From positions 1 to 12,733 of the forward strand of contig JAGHCW010000100.1 of NCBI GenBank assembly GCA_021160245.1: 12,733 bases of DNA, read 5' to 3'. Made by a program: the position numbers and the translations under genes. The notes beneath the pieces were generated by a model. It saw only the letters and a list, made by a program, of their open reading frames with translations. It searched no databases and was not told the origin of the DNA. Shown here piece by piece: positions 6,474 through 12,733 of this stretch (position 1 is the first letter of the stretch; each line of letters begins with the position of its first letter). The stretch is from a bacterium (GTDB taxonomy: Bacteria; B130-G9).

Positions 6474-7790
6474 CTATTCTTCGTCTGGTTCGGCGGCTTC
6501 CGTCTTCGGCTGCACATCGGTCACCTCGAGGCGTTTGGCAAGGAGTGCCTCGGTTTTCCTCTCCATGATGCTCTTGCATGCCGAGAGCCTCAGCCTCGTC
6601 CGCTCAACGAGGTAATTGGATGCGTTCTTGTCCTTCTGAGCTTCTATTCCGGATTCGGACAGAACTTCATCTATCTCTTCGTCCGAGACGGTGATGTTTT
6701 CCTGAATGGCTATCTGCGCCGTTATAATTTCCTTTAGCACGCTCTGAACAACGATCGGTCGTATCGAATTGGCAACGTTCGAGAGCTCCTCTTGGGTGAC
6801 ATCTTTCTTGATCATTCCACGTTCCGCCATCCCCCGAAGCGTCTGGCTAGTACGTCGAATAATCAGCTGGTGGTGCAGTTCGAAGGGATTCAGTTCTATC
6901 AGCCGCCCGAACATCGCATCCTGCTTGAAACTCAGATAATCCTTTTCGTGTTGCTCCGCGAGGCGCTCTTTCAAGAATGCTTTGAGGCCCTCGAGCGTCT
7001 CGGCCTGGCCGACCATCTTGGCAAGAGAATCGTCTTTGGGCGGCAATTCCAGCTTCTTAATCTCCTTGACCTCAAGACTCGCTCGAATCTCCTTGCCCCG
7101 GAAGCTCTCGTCCGCGAAATCTTCCGGCACGACATAGTCAAAAGTCTCCTTTGCGCCAAGTTTTCTTCCGAGCAGAACCTTCCCAAGCAGCTCGGTTCCA
7201 GCGGATTGAATGTCAACGGCCTCGTTGGGTGCAGAGATGAGTACCTCGTCGGTCTCTTTGCCGAGAAACGCGACGTCAACCGTTATCCTATCACCCTCTG
7301 CGACCGAGACATCCGGTCCCTCGGCCGGCTTGAGGGTCGCTGCCCGGCGACGAATATCTTCGATCATCTCGTCCAGCTTCTGCTCAGTTATATCAGGTAC
7401 TCCAGGGACCTCGACCTCGATCTTGTCGTAGCCACGCATCTTGGGGACGACATTCGACTCGGTTGTCACGGTAAATCTGAACGGCTGGCCCTCCTTGAGC
7501 TCTCCGTCGATCTCAGTCTTGGGCGCCGCAAGCAAGTGAATATTGACCGCATCCAGCGCCCAGAGGGTATAGGCCTCCAATAGAGAGTCCCGCACTTCGC
7601 TCTTCACTCTGCCGCCGAATTTCGTCCTCACAGCGCTGTCCGGCGCCCGCCCCTTCCGAAAGCCCGGCACAACGAGTGATTTCCGGTAACGGTTGAACGC
7701 TCGCTTGAATTCATCATCGACCTCGGTTGAATCGAGCTCGACCTCAACGACCTGCGTCTTGCCATCCTGAGAGACTATCCTTGCTTTCAT
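6474..7790 (-). CDS. tig: Trigger factor, ribosome-associated chaperone
   Basis: 438 residues from the chosen start, close to the usual 430-450. Trigger factor binds at the ribosome exit tunnel and shields nascent chains. The N-terminal ribosome-binding domain shows the signature GFRKGRAP at 43-50. The FKBP-like peptidyl-prolyl isomerase domain covers about 160-245 (GDRITVDVAFLG, then ELLGKVLLGRKLGAKETFDYVVPEDF). The helical C-terminal chaperone domain follows, and the end is acidic, with a short tail EAAEPDEE. An in-frame codon 36 bases upstream (7826) exists, but MKARIVS aligns with the family start and has AAGGAAGG a good distance before it, so 7790 is preferred. It lies between the aminotransferase-fold gene (68 bases upstream) and clpP (36 bases downstream), probably in one transcript. 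Confidence 0.96.
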   Translation of the reverse strand: MKARIVSQDGKTQVVEVELDSTEVDDEFKRAFNRYRKSLVVPGFRKGRAPDSAVRTKFGGRVKSEVRDSLLEAYTLWALDAVNIHLLAAPKTEIDGELKEGQPFRFTVTTESNVVPKMRGYDKIEVEVPGVPDITEQKLDEMIEDIRRRAATLKPAEGPDVSVAEGDRITVDVAFLGKETDEVLISAPNEAVDIQSAGTELLGKVLLGRKLGAKETFDYVVPEDFADESFRGKEIRASLEVKEIKKLELPPKDDSLAKMVGQAETLEGLKAFLKERLAEQHEKDYLSFKQDAMFGRLIELNPFELHHQLIIRRTSQTLRGMAERGMIKKDVTQEELSNVANSIRPIVVQSVLKEIITAQIAIQENITVSDEEIDEVLSESGIEAQKDKNASNYLVERTRLRLSACKSIMERKTEALLAKRLEVTDVQPKTEAAEPDEE

Positions 7791-7858
7791 CAACGACCTT
7801 CCTTCACTACATGTGAATTGCCTCAAGTGTCCGGACCCAAACTCGGGCTACTGCAGAA

Positions 7859-9067
7859 CTAATCGTTTACTATCCTAATGGCTCGATTTCTGCAAGGTTT
7901 TATTCTCAATCGGACGCGAGAGATGAATTCTGCGGTCGCAGTCAGGAGTCGCTCGATGTTCCCGGTGCTGTTGAAGCCGTGAATCGCCACGCGGAGCGCA
8001 CCTTCCCTATGCGCGACGAAGACTTGATTCTCTTTCAGGAAATCGCACAGGCCCGCATCATCGGGCGACGAGAAGCTCAGGATGCCCGACCTCGCTGATG
8101 GCTCGAGATCGCTGACAATTGTTATGTCTGAAATACCCGTCAATCCCGCTACGAGACCCTCATAGAGCCTCGAGACTTGCGAATAGACCACGTCGATGCC
8201 AACATCAAGTAGAAGTCCGACCGAGTGGTTGAAAGCCGCGAAGTCATGATAGGGAAGCGTCCCCACCTCAAACCTTCTAGCATCAGAAAAGGCCCTACGC
8301 TCCACATTGATGATGCTCGAAAAGTCATGGCCTATATACTCGAAGGCCAGCCAGCCGCATCCTGGCAGCCAATCGGTGCTTTCAAGCATTCTCGGACTGA
8401 AGTAGCAGAAGCCCGTCCCATAAGGAGATACGAGCCATTTCGCCCCACCACATGAGACGAAATCAGCGCCGATTTCCCTCACTGAGAAGGGGCAGACGCC
8501 AAGCCCCTGCATCGCGTCAACCGCGAAGTAGATGCCCTTGCTTCTGCAAATCGAGCCAATTGCCGCTAGATCGTGCTTATACCCGTCATAATACTGCACA
8601 AACGAAATCGCTAGAGCCCTCGTCCTCGGCCCAATCTGCGACTCAATCTCTTCAGGCGTGATGTGTCTGCCCGCAGCTTCTAGATGCCTAACCTTAATGC
8701 CCTTCTTCTCCAGATTATGCCAGGGCACAGCGTTGGCCGGGAACTCAGTTGCGAGGAGAAGCATATCATCGCCCGGCTCGAACGGAATCGCCTGCGCCGC
8801 CAGGTTGATCCCCATCGATGTGTTCATCGTCAGGCAGATCTCCTCGGACGAGGCGCCGACAAGTCTCGCGGCGAGCTCCCTGGCCTTTTGGGTCGCGGCA
8901 AATTCGTGGCCAACGATGTCAACGTCGGTTCGACCGCGGAGCTTGAGCATTGAGTCAAGAGCTTCGAGCGAGCCGTTCGGGATGATCCCCTGCGATGCCC
9001 AGTTCAAGTAGGCGACGCCTTTCGGGAACGAGATAGCATTCCTTAGACTTTCTATCGGCTTGTTCAT
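7859..9067 (-). CDS. PLP-dependent enzyme of the class V aminotransferase fold
   Basis: 402 residues, full length for the fold. Family marks are Asp184 and Gln187 in FAVDAMQGLG, which hold the cofactor, and Lys210 in GGAKWLVSPYGTGF, the likely Schiff-base lysine. The ending ALRVAIHGFNSTGNIERLL (357-375) is like that of isopenicillin-N-epimerase and cysteine-desulfurase relatives. The loop where SufS-type desulfurases carry the catalytic Cys (R-x-G-x-x-C) reads VFVAHREGALR without Cys, so a desulfurase role is unlikely. An aminotransferase, epimerase or lyase acting on an amino acid is the fair reading; the substrate is unknown. The ATG follows AGGAG. It is the first gene of the series with tig and clpP, and a good promoter lies upstream. 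The C-terminal 15 residues are basic and extend past the usual end. Confidence 0.88.
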   Translation of the reverse strand: MNKPIESLRNAISFPKGVAYLNWASQGIIPNGSLEALDSMLKLRGRTDVDIVGHEFAATQKARELAARLVGASSEEICLTMNTSMGINLAAQAIPFEPGDDMLLLATEFPANAVPWHNLEKKGIKVRHLEAAGRHITPEEIESQIGPRTRALAISFVQYYDGYKHDLAAIGSICRSKGIYFAVDAMQGLGVCPFSVREIGADFVSCGGAKWLVSPYGTGFCYFSPRMLESTDWLPGCGWLAFEYIGHDFSSIINVERRAFSDARRFEVGTLPYHDFAAFNHSVGLLLDVGIDVVYSQVSRLYEGLVAGLTGISDITIVSDLEPSARSGILSFSSPDDAGLCDFLKENQVFVAHREGALRVAIHGFNSTGNIERLLTATAEFISRVRLRIKPCRNRAIRIVND

Positions 9068-9111
9068 GGCGCTCCTGACAATCTGAAATCATCGGCAACA
9101 TAAGCATGGCA

Positions 9112-9140
9112 AGGATATTGGTGTCGTAGGTTTCTGTCAA
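9112..9140 (-). promoter_or_regulatory. Sigma70-type promoter of the aminotransferase-tig-clpP series
   Basis: On the minus strand, a perfect -35 box TTGACA (9135-9140) stands 17 bases before TATCCT (9112-9117, four of six matches). Transcription would start near 9105, about 38 bases before the aminotransferase ATG. It sits in the 174-base divergent region shared with the 2H phosphoesterase gene, for which no equally good promoter is seen. Confidence 0.5.
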
Positions 9141-9241
9141 TTGCCGGCTGACCCGTCCGTTGAAAGTTTGCCACTGCTGTTGCATACATCAGCAGCCTAG
9201 AGCATTCTATAACCAAGATAGCAAACATGGGAGAAACCTGA

Positions 9242-9766
9242 ATGATCATGACGGGCCTGCGGGCAATTCTGATACTCCCTCGCCTAGACAATGTGGAGGC
9301 CATCGAGCGAGTGCGGAAAAGATACGACCCGTCGTTTGGGAAAATCGCGCCGCACAATACGCTTGTATTCCCGTTTAAAAGCGGGATGACGACAGAAGAA
9401 GTCCACGCTCATGCTGAGGCCGCCCTCAAAGGGTGCGACCCGTTCAGCCTTCAAATGCGGGGGGTCACAGGGCATGAGAGCAGCCATCTGTTCCTGAATG
9501 TCATCCGAGGCAATGACGAGATCATCGACCTTCATCACCGCCTCTATTCTGGACCGCTCGCTATGTACCGGAATCGGGCCTACACGTTCTTCCCACATTT
9601 GACGGTCGGCAGGTTCTTTGATGAAGGGACATTTGAGGAGGCGTTAGCAACGCTGGAGTCGTTTGACGAGCCCTTCGAGACGACGGTGGACGAGGTTACG
9701 ATTATCGCAATTGACGGGAGCGGATGCGCCAACTTTCAGTCGGTTGTGCATTTGAATGGGGAATGA
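9242..9766 (+). CDS. 2H phosphoesterase of the 2'-5' RNA ligase group
   Basis: 174 residues with the two H-x-T motifs that define the 2H superfamily: His38-Asn-Thr40 in APHNTLVFPF and His119-Leu-Thr121 in FFPHLTVGRF, about 80 residues apart as expected. Relatives (LigT/ThpR, YjcG-like proteins) open 2',3'-cyclic phosphates at RNA ends or act on 2'-5' linkages and related cyclic nucleotides; the exact substrate here is unknown. GGGAG lies eight bases before the ATG at 9242; an ATG two codons later is possible. It is followed after 44 bases by the small DUF4177-like gene on the same strand, probably co-transcribed. The lack of a signal peptide points to the cytoplasm. Confidence 0.88.
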   Translation: MIMTGLRAILILPRLDNVEAIERVRKRYDPSFGKIAPHNTLVFPFKSGMTTEEVHAHAEAALKGCDPFSLQMRGVTGHESSHLFLNVIRGNDEIIDLHHRLYSGPLAMYRNRAYTFFPHLTVGRFFDEGTFEEALATLESFDEPFETTVDEVTIIAIDGSGCANFQSVVHLNGE

Positions 9767-9810
9767 CAGAATGAGAGAAGCAATAACATGAATCATCTGA
9801 GGAGACAGCC

Positions 9811-10008
9811 TTGAAGTGGGAGTACAAGACGCTTAAACAGCCGGCCACGGGGCTCTTCGGTGGGGAGATCGACGGTGCTAATCTGGAAATATCAATGAAC
9901 GCGCTGGGCGCAGAGGGATGGGAGCTCGTAACCTCATTTGTGACAGCTCAAGGCGTAGGTTTCACGAGGGATGTCATCCTTATCTTCAAACGAGAAGTCC
10001 CGAAGTAA
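9811..10008 (+). CDS. Small DUF4177-like protein
   Basis: 65 residues. The opening KWEYKTLKQ and the later NALGAEGWELVTSF, ending in a strand ILIFKRE, match the short beta-alpha-beta pattern of DUF4177 proteins, whose role is unknown. The start is TTG: GAGGAG lies six bases before it, and the only nearby upstream ATG (9789) is out of frame and hits a stop. In many relatives the same W-E-Y start follows the initiator directly, which supports this choice. It has no signal peptide or membrane segment. It sits 44 bases behind the 2H phosphoesterase gene and faces the LigD-like gene tail to tail, with 92 bases between them that show nothing recognisable. Confidence 0.75.
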   Translation: MKWEYKTLKQPATGLFGGEIDGANLEISMNALGAEGWELVTSFVTAQGVGFTRDVILIFKREVPK

Positions 10009-10100
10009 TGTGAATCCTGGCCGAATCTCAGTAGTACAGGCGCTCGCTGCCTAATCGCAGAGATGTGACCTGCTCCTGCCATGCGGTCCCATTCACGCTG

Positions 10101-10709
10101 CTAGGGTTGCTGATCGCCCTCCTCGACAGATATCTGCTCCAAACTGCGGCCCGTTGTGGCGGAATTCGGCTCATCGACGAGGATGTCTCTGCCCGAAGCC
10201 GCGAATCCGTCCTTCTTCTTCCACAAAAGCCATTGCGGTTTCGCGCCTCCCCTCTTCGTGCGAATCATCGTGAACGCGCCTCGCAGCTTCTTGCCCTCTA
10301 TGTGAAAATCAAGGTGTCCCTTTGTGTAGCTCTCCGCCATTGATAGCGGCTCCTCGCCCTCCGCTTTCAGGTTGCGGAACGTCCCGATGTCCCAGACCAT
10401 AACCGTTCCGCCGCCGTATTCGCCCTTGGGAATAACGCCCTCGAAACTGGCGTAGTCGAGCGGATGGTCCTCCGTTGGGATAGCCAGCCGCTTCACCTTT
10501 GGGTCCATCGAAGGCCCTTTGGGAACCGCCCATGACTTCAACGCACCGTCGATCTCAATGCGGAAGTCGTAGTGCAGGTGGCTTGCGTCGTGCTTCTGAA
10601 CGACGAATATGGGCGTCTCACGCGCCCCAGAATCGCCGCCATCTGGCTCAGTTGTCTTAGTGAAATCCCGCTTTGCGTGATAGTTCTTTAGCGAATCGTC
10701 TTGTGTCAT
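10101..10709 (-). CDS. Stand-alone LigD-type DNA 3'-phosphoesterase
   Basis: 202 residues. The protein is the 3'-phosphoesterase domain that in bacterial LigD is fused to ligase and polymerase domains for non-homologous end joining. It removes 3'-phosphates and 3'-terminal ribonucleotides from DNA ends. Active-site residues of Pseudomonas LigD are found with a constant offset: His40, His46, Asp48 and Arg50 in QKHDASHLHYDFR, and His82 and Tyr86 in EDHPLDYASFEG. LKSWAVPKGPS (57-67) and GVIPKGEYGGG (91-101) are also typical. The C-terminal part about 157-188 (PQWLLWKKKDG, GRDILVDEP) matches longer stand-alone members. No ligase, polymerase or Ku gene is nearby. The ATG is preceded by only a weak GGGG. 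It lies behind the HEPN/MNT pair with 117 bases between, so it may or may not share their transcript. Confidence 0.93.
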   Translation of the reverse strand: MTQDDSLKNYHAKRDFTKTTEPDGGDSGARETPIFVVQKHDASHLHYDFRIEIDGALKSWAVPKGPSMDPKVKRLAIPTEDHPLDYASFEGVIPKGEYGGGTVMVWDIGTFRNLKAEGEEPLSMAESYTKGHLDFHIEGKKLRGAFTMIRTKRGGAKPQWLLWKKKDGFAASGRDILVDEPNSATTGRSLEQISVEEGDQQP

Positions 10710-10775
10710 GTCTATGCCCCGATTTGAGTTGCGCTCGTTGTCATCTGGAGTACGCAGAATAGAGGCTACCTGTCA

Positions 10776-10813
10776 GAATCGCAAGCAGCGGGAAAACTCC
10801 TGCTTGCCGATTC
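10776..10813 (-). repeat. Strong hairpin behind the HEPN/MNT pair
   Basis: GAATCGCAAGCAG (10776-10788) pairs with CTGCTTGCCGATTC (10800-10813), 13 pairs with one bulged base and an 11-base loop. It lies 14 bases past the MNT stop. No T-run follows on the minus strand, so it is not a standard intrinsic terminator; it may protect or end the transcript, or lie in the leader of the LigD-like gene. Confidence 0.5.
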
Positions 10814-10826
10814 GTGCGGGGAGAAT

Positions 10827-11147
10827 CTACGCTGCAATGACGACGCCTTCACGACGGGCGATCTCAAGGATTGGTCGGCCGCCGTCCGTCTCCCATTCAT
10901 GCTCGCCGCAGGGGATAGGCTCGATGCGGTTATCGGTCACCGTCGCCCGCCACAGCTGCTTAACAAGAGCTATTTCGTATTGCTGGTCAAACTCCGGCGC
11001 TATTACGATCAGATCGATGTCGCTCCATTCGCCCGGCTTACCATTTGCATAAGACCCAAACAGTATTGCGCGTTGAGGATGAATGCCGTAATCGGGAAGC
11101 GCAGCTAGATAGCGCCTCACCGCCGCTACAATTTCGCCGTTAACCAC
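10827..11147 (-). CDS. MNT-type minimal nucleotidyltransferase, putative antitoxin of a HEPN/MNT pair
   Basis: 106 residues, a minimal polymerase-beta-fold nucleotidyltransferase. The motif G-S-Y-A-N-G-K-P-G-E-W-S-D-I-D-L (31-46) gives the nucleotide-binding GS and the metal-binding Asp43 and Asp45. Glu76 in RIEPIPC is the likely third carboxylate. All catalytic residues are present, so it should be active. In known pairs the MNT partner (MntA) adds AMP groups to the HEPN toxin (HepT) and so silences it. The start is GTG, with GGAG eight bases before it inside the HEPN gene, and the two genes overlap by 22 bases, a sign of coupled translation. The family call is secure; the antitoxin role is inferred from the pairing. 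Confidence 0.9.
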   Translation of the reverse strand: MVNGEIVAAVRRYLAALPDYGIHPQRAILFGSYANGKPGEWSDIDLIVIAPEFDQQYEIALVKQLWRATVTDNRIEPIPCGEHEWETDGGRPILEIARREGVVIAA

Positions 11148-11503
11148 TCAACCATCTCCTTCATGGACGCGAGGTCTTCTTTCGCTGTTCCGAAATCAAG
11201 AGACGCCTTGATATGATCGGGATAGCGACCAGCCAGCTGATAAAATGAGAAATCACGAAGCAATGTCATCCGGTCGGAATCGAGGGCCAATTCGGCTATC
11301 TCGGCCAAACGGATGAGATTATGAATATATGGCGGCTCCTTGCCAGTTTTCCGGACCACATGCGCCTTTAGCATCTTCTCGATGGCGAGATGCGCGAAGA
11401 AGAGGCCATGTCGCAGATGCCTTTTTTCTATCAGAGAGCTCGCGGCGGCGATGTCTTCCTCGCTGCCGAACCGCCAATACTCAATCTGCTTCATGGTGTC
11501 CAT
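11126..11503 (-). CDS. HEPN-domain protein, putative toxin of a HEPN/MNT pair
   Basis: 125 residues, helical throughout. The stretches FFAHLAIEKMLKAHVVRKTG (35-54), PYIHNLIRLAE (58-68) and QLAGRYPDHIKAS (89-101) fit the HEPN family of Pfam PF05168 type, with the RYPD sequence. HEPN proteins are often RNases or bind nucleotides. I do not see the R-x4-6-H-x-Y active motif of HepT in the later helices; R93 and H97 are only three residues apart, so RNase activity is unsure. Two starts are possible: 11503, or Met4 at 11494. Neither has its own ribosome site. A 13-residue frame upstream, which has one, ends with its stop overlapping the Met4 codon, so the second start could be used by coupling. It is the first gene of the pair. 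Confidence 0.88.
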   Translation of the reverse strand: MDTMKQIEYWRFGSEEDIAAASSLIEKRHLRHGLFFAHLAIEKMLKAHVVRKTGKEPPYIHNLIRLAEIAELALDSDRMTLLRDFSFYQLAGRYPDHIKASLDFGTAKEDLASMKEMVEWLTAKL

Positions 11504-11532
11504 CTGCTAGCCAAGCGAAGTCGTAAATTCAT
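11491..11532 (-). other. Possible leader peptide frame before the HEPN gene
   Basis: Thirteen codons from ATG (11530-11532) to TGA (11491-11493), giving MNLRLRLASRWTP. GAGGAG lies nine bases before its ATG. The stop overlaps the ATG at 11492-11494 (fourth codon of the longer HEPN frame) as ATGA. This could be a leader that couples translation, or chance. Confidence 0.25.
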
Positions 11533-11819
11533 TGCGCGCAACTCCTCAAAATTGCCGAAGACAAAGAACAGAATACTCGCTCTCAATCCTGATTCAAGTC
11601 AAATATGGCTCGGCATTGTCAATCCGCCGCGACTTAAGGGATGTGTAATTGTCTGGATGGGAGGAGTCTCCGCACGGTTCGCCCCTTGAACTCATCAAGC
11701 TTGAAAGGCGCGGGGCTATGATGTATTTAGTAATCTACAAGCATTCTGTGAATTCGGACTATCAAGACCCTTCAGTGCATTATGGTGGGCCTTAAATCCA
11801 GGACAAGTGGAGGAAAGAG
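11504..11819. other. Divergent intergenic region between HEPN/MNT pair and secreted-protein gene
   Basis: 316 bases without a credible gene apart from the small leader frame. On the plus strand TTGAAA (11701-11706) stands 17 bases before TATTTA (11724-11729), a weak promoter candidate for the gene at 11820. No strong hairpin or repeat was seen in the central part (11600-11700). Confidence 0.4.
11570..11597 (-). promoter_or_regulatory. Possible promoter of the HEPN/MNT pair
   Basis: On the minus strand TTGAAT (11592-11597) stands 16 bases before TATTCT (11570-11575), each with four of six consensus matches. The start would be near 11563, upstream of the possible leader peptide. Weak. Confidence 0.3.
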
Positions 11820-12733
11820 ATGCGCAAAGCTACACTCATTCTCGCAGTTTTGATGTTGACTGTTGGCCTTCAAGCGGAGCCACTTGCCCCACGACCTTAC
11901 GAGCAGATACTAGGGCCTGCTCCGGAGATGATTCCCATTCTTGAGGAGGCTGAGCAAATTGTGCGGCCCGATTCTGAGTCGCCGGGCATTTCCATCGCAG
12001 AGACTAATGGCGGCGATTATATAGGTGATCTGACATCCCCCGAGGCCATATCAACCTCGGCGGAGAAGTCGCTCGCCATCGTGCCTGACTGGCTCAAAAT
12101 GGACCTCTACGACATGTTCACACGAATGTCCGCGAGCGATCAGGAGGACTATGGGCAGCTTCTTCTTGCGATATCCGACCCCCGTCTGATTGACGAGGTG
12201 GCTTTCACAATTGCCCACTCCTCAAAAAGCGTCCTGAGCCGAACGGAACCGGAGCTTTATCTTCGGAATGTTGAGCTTTTGTATCAGATCGATCCGGAGA
12301 TACCTTATGCCGACATCGTGGACTATGGCGAGCCGGGCGTCGATTCCGATTTCTACTCAACGGTTCGATACTCGACTATCCGAGGCGGCGAGATGGATCA
12401 ATATGAGCTTCCGAGGGACATATACTATTGGTTCGTGGTGCATCCCAAGCTTGGGAAAGAGGAGCCTTCGATGAGTCCTGAGCCGAGAGAGAACGCGAAC
12501 ACCTATGGTTACTTCTGGCGAGAATACCTCTTTTACAATCCCTCAAATGAGTTCGACTACAGCCTCAATTACATGACGAAAGAGCCCAATATGATCGGCG
12601 AGGCGGACATTGACGGCTGGGGACCCTCGGCGAGCGGCTATCTTGTTGATGGCACAAGAAAATGCCCGGATGGCGTGATCGTTGGCGGGTCGGGAATTGA
12701 AAAGCCTCTTCTCGTTGAATATGTCTGGGGCGA
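11820..12733 (+). CDS. Secreted protein, N-terminal part (3' end outside window), possibly transglutaminase-like
   Basis: An ATG with GGAGG six bases upstream opens a frame that stays open to the window edge, 304 whole codons. Residues 1-19 form a signal peptide (MRK, hydrophobic core to about 16, cleavage after LQA). Then come a Pro/Glu-rich stretch (20-60), a helical region (about 88-160, with LLLAISDPRLIDEVAFTIAH) and a part rich in Tyr and acidic residues (163-260; STVRYSTIRGGEMDQYELP, YYWFVVHPKL). It resembles the N-terminal region of secreted proteins from uncultivated bacteria that carry a transglutaminase-like domain further on, but this is from memory and the deciding part lies outside. 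No Cys-His-Asp site is visible; the single Cys is at 282. The coding call is strong; the function is open. Confidence 0.82.
   Translation, partial: MRKATLILAVLMLTVGLQAEPLAPRPYEQILGPAPEMIPILEEAEQIVRPDSESPGISIAETNGGDYIGDLTSPEAISTSAEKSLAIVPDWLKMDLYDMFTRMSASDQEDYGQLLLAISDPRLIDEVAFTIAHSSKSVLSRTEPELYLRNVELLYQIDPEIPYADIVDYGEPGVDSDFYSTVRYSTIRGGEMDQYELPRDIYYWFVVHPKLGKEEPSMSPEPRENANTYGYFWREYLFYNPSNEFDYSLNYMTKEPNMIGEADIDGWGPSASGYLVDGTRKCPDGVIVGGSGIEKPLLVEYVWG

Noticed and set aside
6192-7583. Two long plus-strand frames (181 and 263 codons) opposite clpP and tig
   Set aside because: They are complements of securely identified genes and show no independent signal.
7788-7826. Upstream start for trigger factor adding 12 residues
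   Set aside because: The added MRQFTCSEGRSL is not like the family, and the internal ATG has a better ribosome site.
7859-9067. Cysteine desulfurase (SufS/NifS) label for the class V enzyme
   Set aside because: The C-terminal catalytic Cys loop is missing.
11390-11689. Plus-strand frame of 99 codons opposite the HEPN gene
   Set aside because: Most of its first half is the complement of the HEPN gene; the remainder has no motif.

Overview
The window reads as chromosomal DNA of a Gram-negative-type bacterium, probably from an uncultivated candidate phylum. It is about half G+C, densely coded on both strands, and carries several secreted proteins of repeat-fold type (beta-helix, beta-propeller) beside ordinary housekeeping genes. 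No rRNA, tRNA, CRISPR array, transposase or phage gene was found. The lineage cannot be fixed from the sequence alone.

Left part (1-5330): the C-terminal part of a secreted right-handed beta-helix protein (+) faces a two-gene minus-strand operon encoding a membrane-anchored rhodanese and a MauE/DoxX-type membrane protein with a C-x-C pair. Two copies of a roughly 170-bp element made of hairpins (767-932 and 2100-2270) bracket this operon in the same orientation. Behind it, also on the minus strand, lie a 784-residue secreted beta-propeller protein and, upstream of that, a small secreted protein rich in Tyr and Cys.

Middle (5331-9067): a 507-base gene-poor stretch with an inverted repeat, a T-run hairpin and a double hairpin. 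It is followed by a minus-strand series: PLP-dependent class V aminotransferase-fold enzyme, trigger factor (tig), ClpP (clpP). The tig-clpP order is the common bacterial one, but clpX does not follow. A good sigma70-type promoter (TTGACA, 17 bp, TATCCT) lies just before the aminotransferase gene and may drive all three.

Right part (9242-12733): a 2H phosphoesterase of the 2'-5' RNA ligase group and a small DUF4177-like protein (+), then, on the minus strand, a stand-alone LigD-type 3'-phosphoesterase and a HEPN/MNT (nucleotidyltransferase) pair of toxin-antitoxin type. Four of these five products are predicted to act on nucleic-acid ends or to transfer nucleotides. The window closes with the N-terminal 304 codons of a secreted protein that runs off the edge.

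The most noteworthy items are the paired hairpin elements, whose stems show compensatory changes and which flank the rhodanese/DoxX operon; the cluster of nucleic-acid end-processing genes next to the HEPN/MNT pair; and the unusual Tyr/Cys-rich secreted protein with its structured upstream region.
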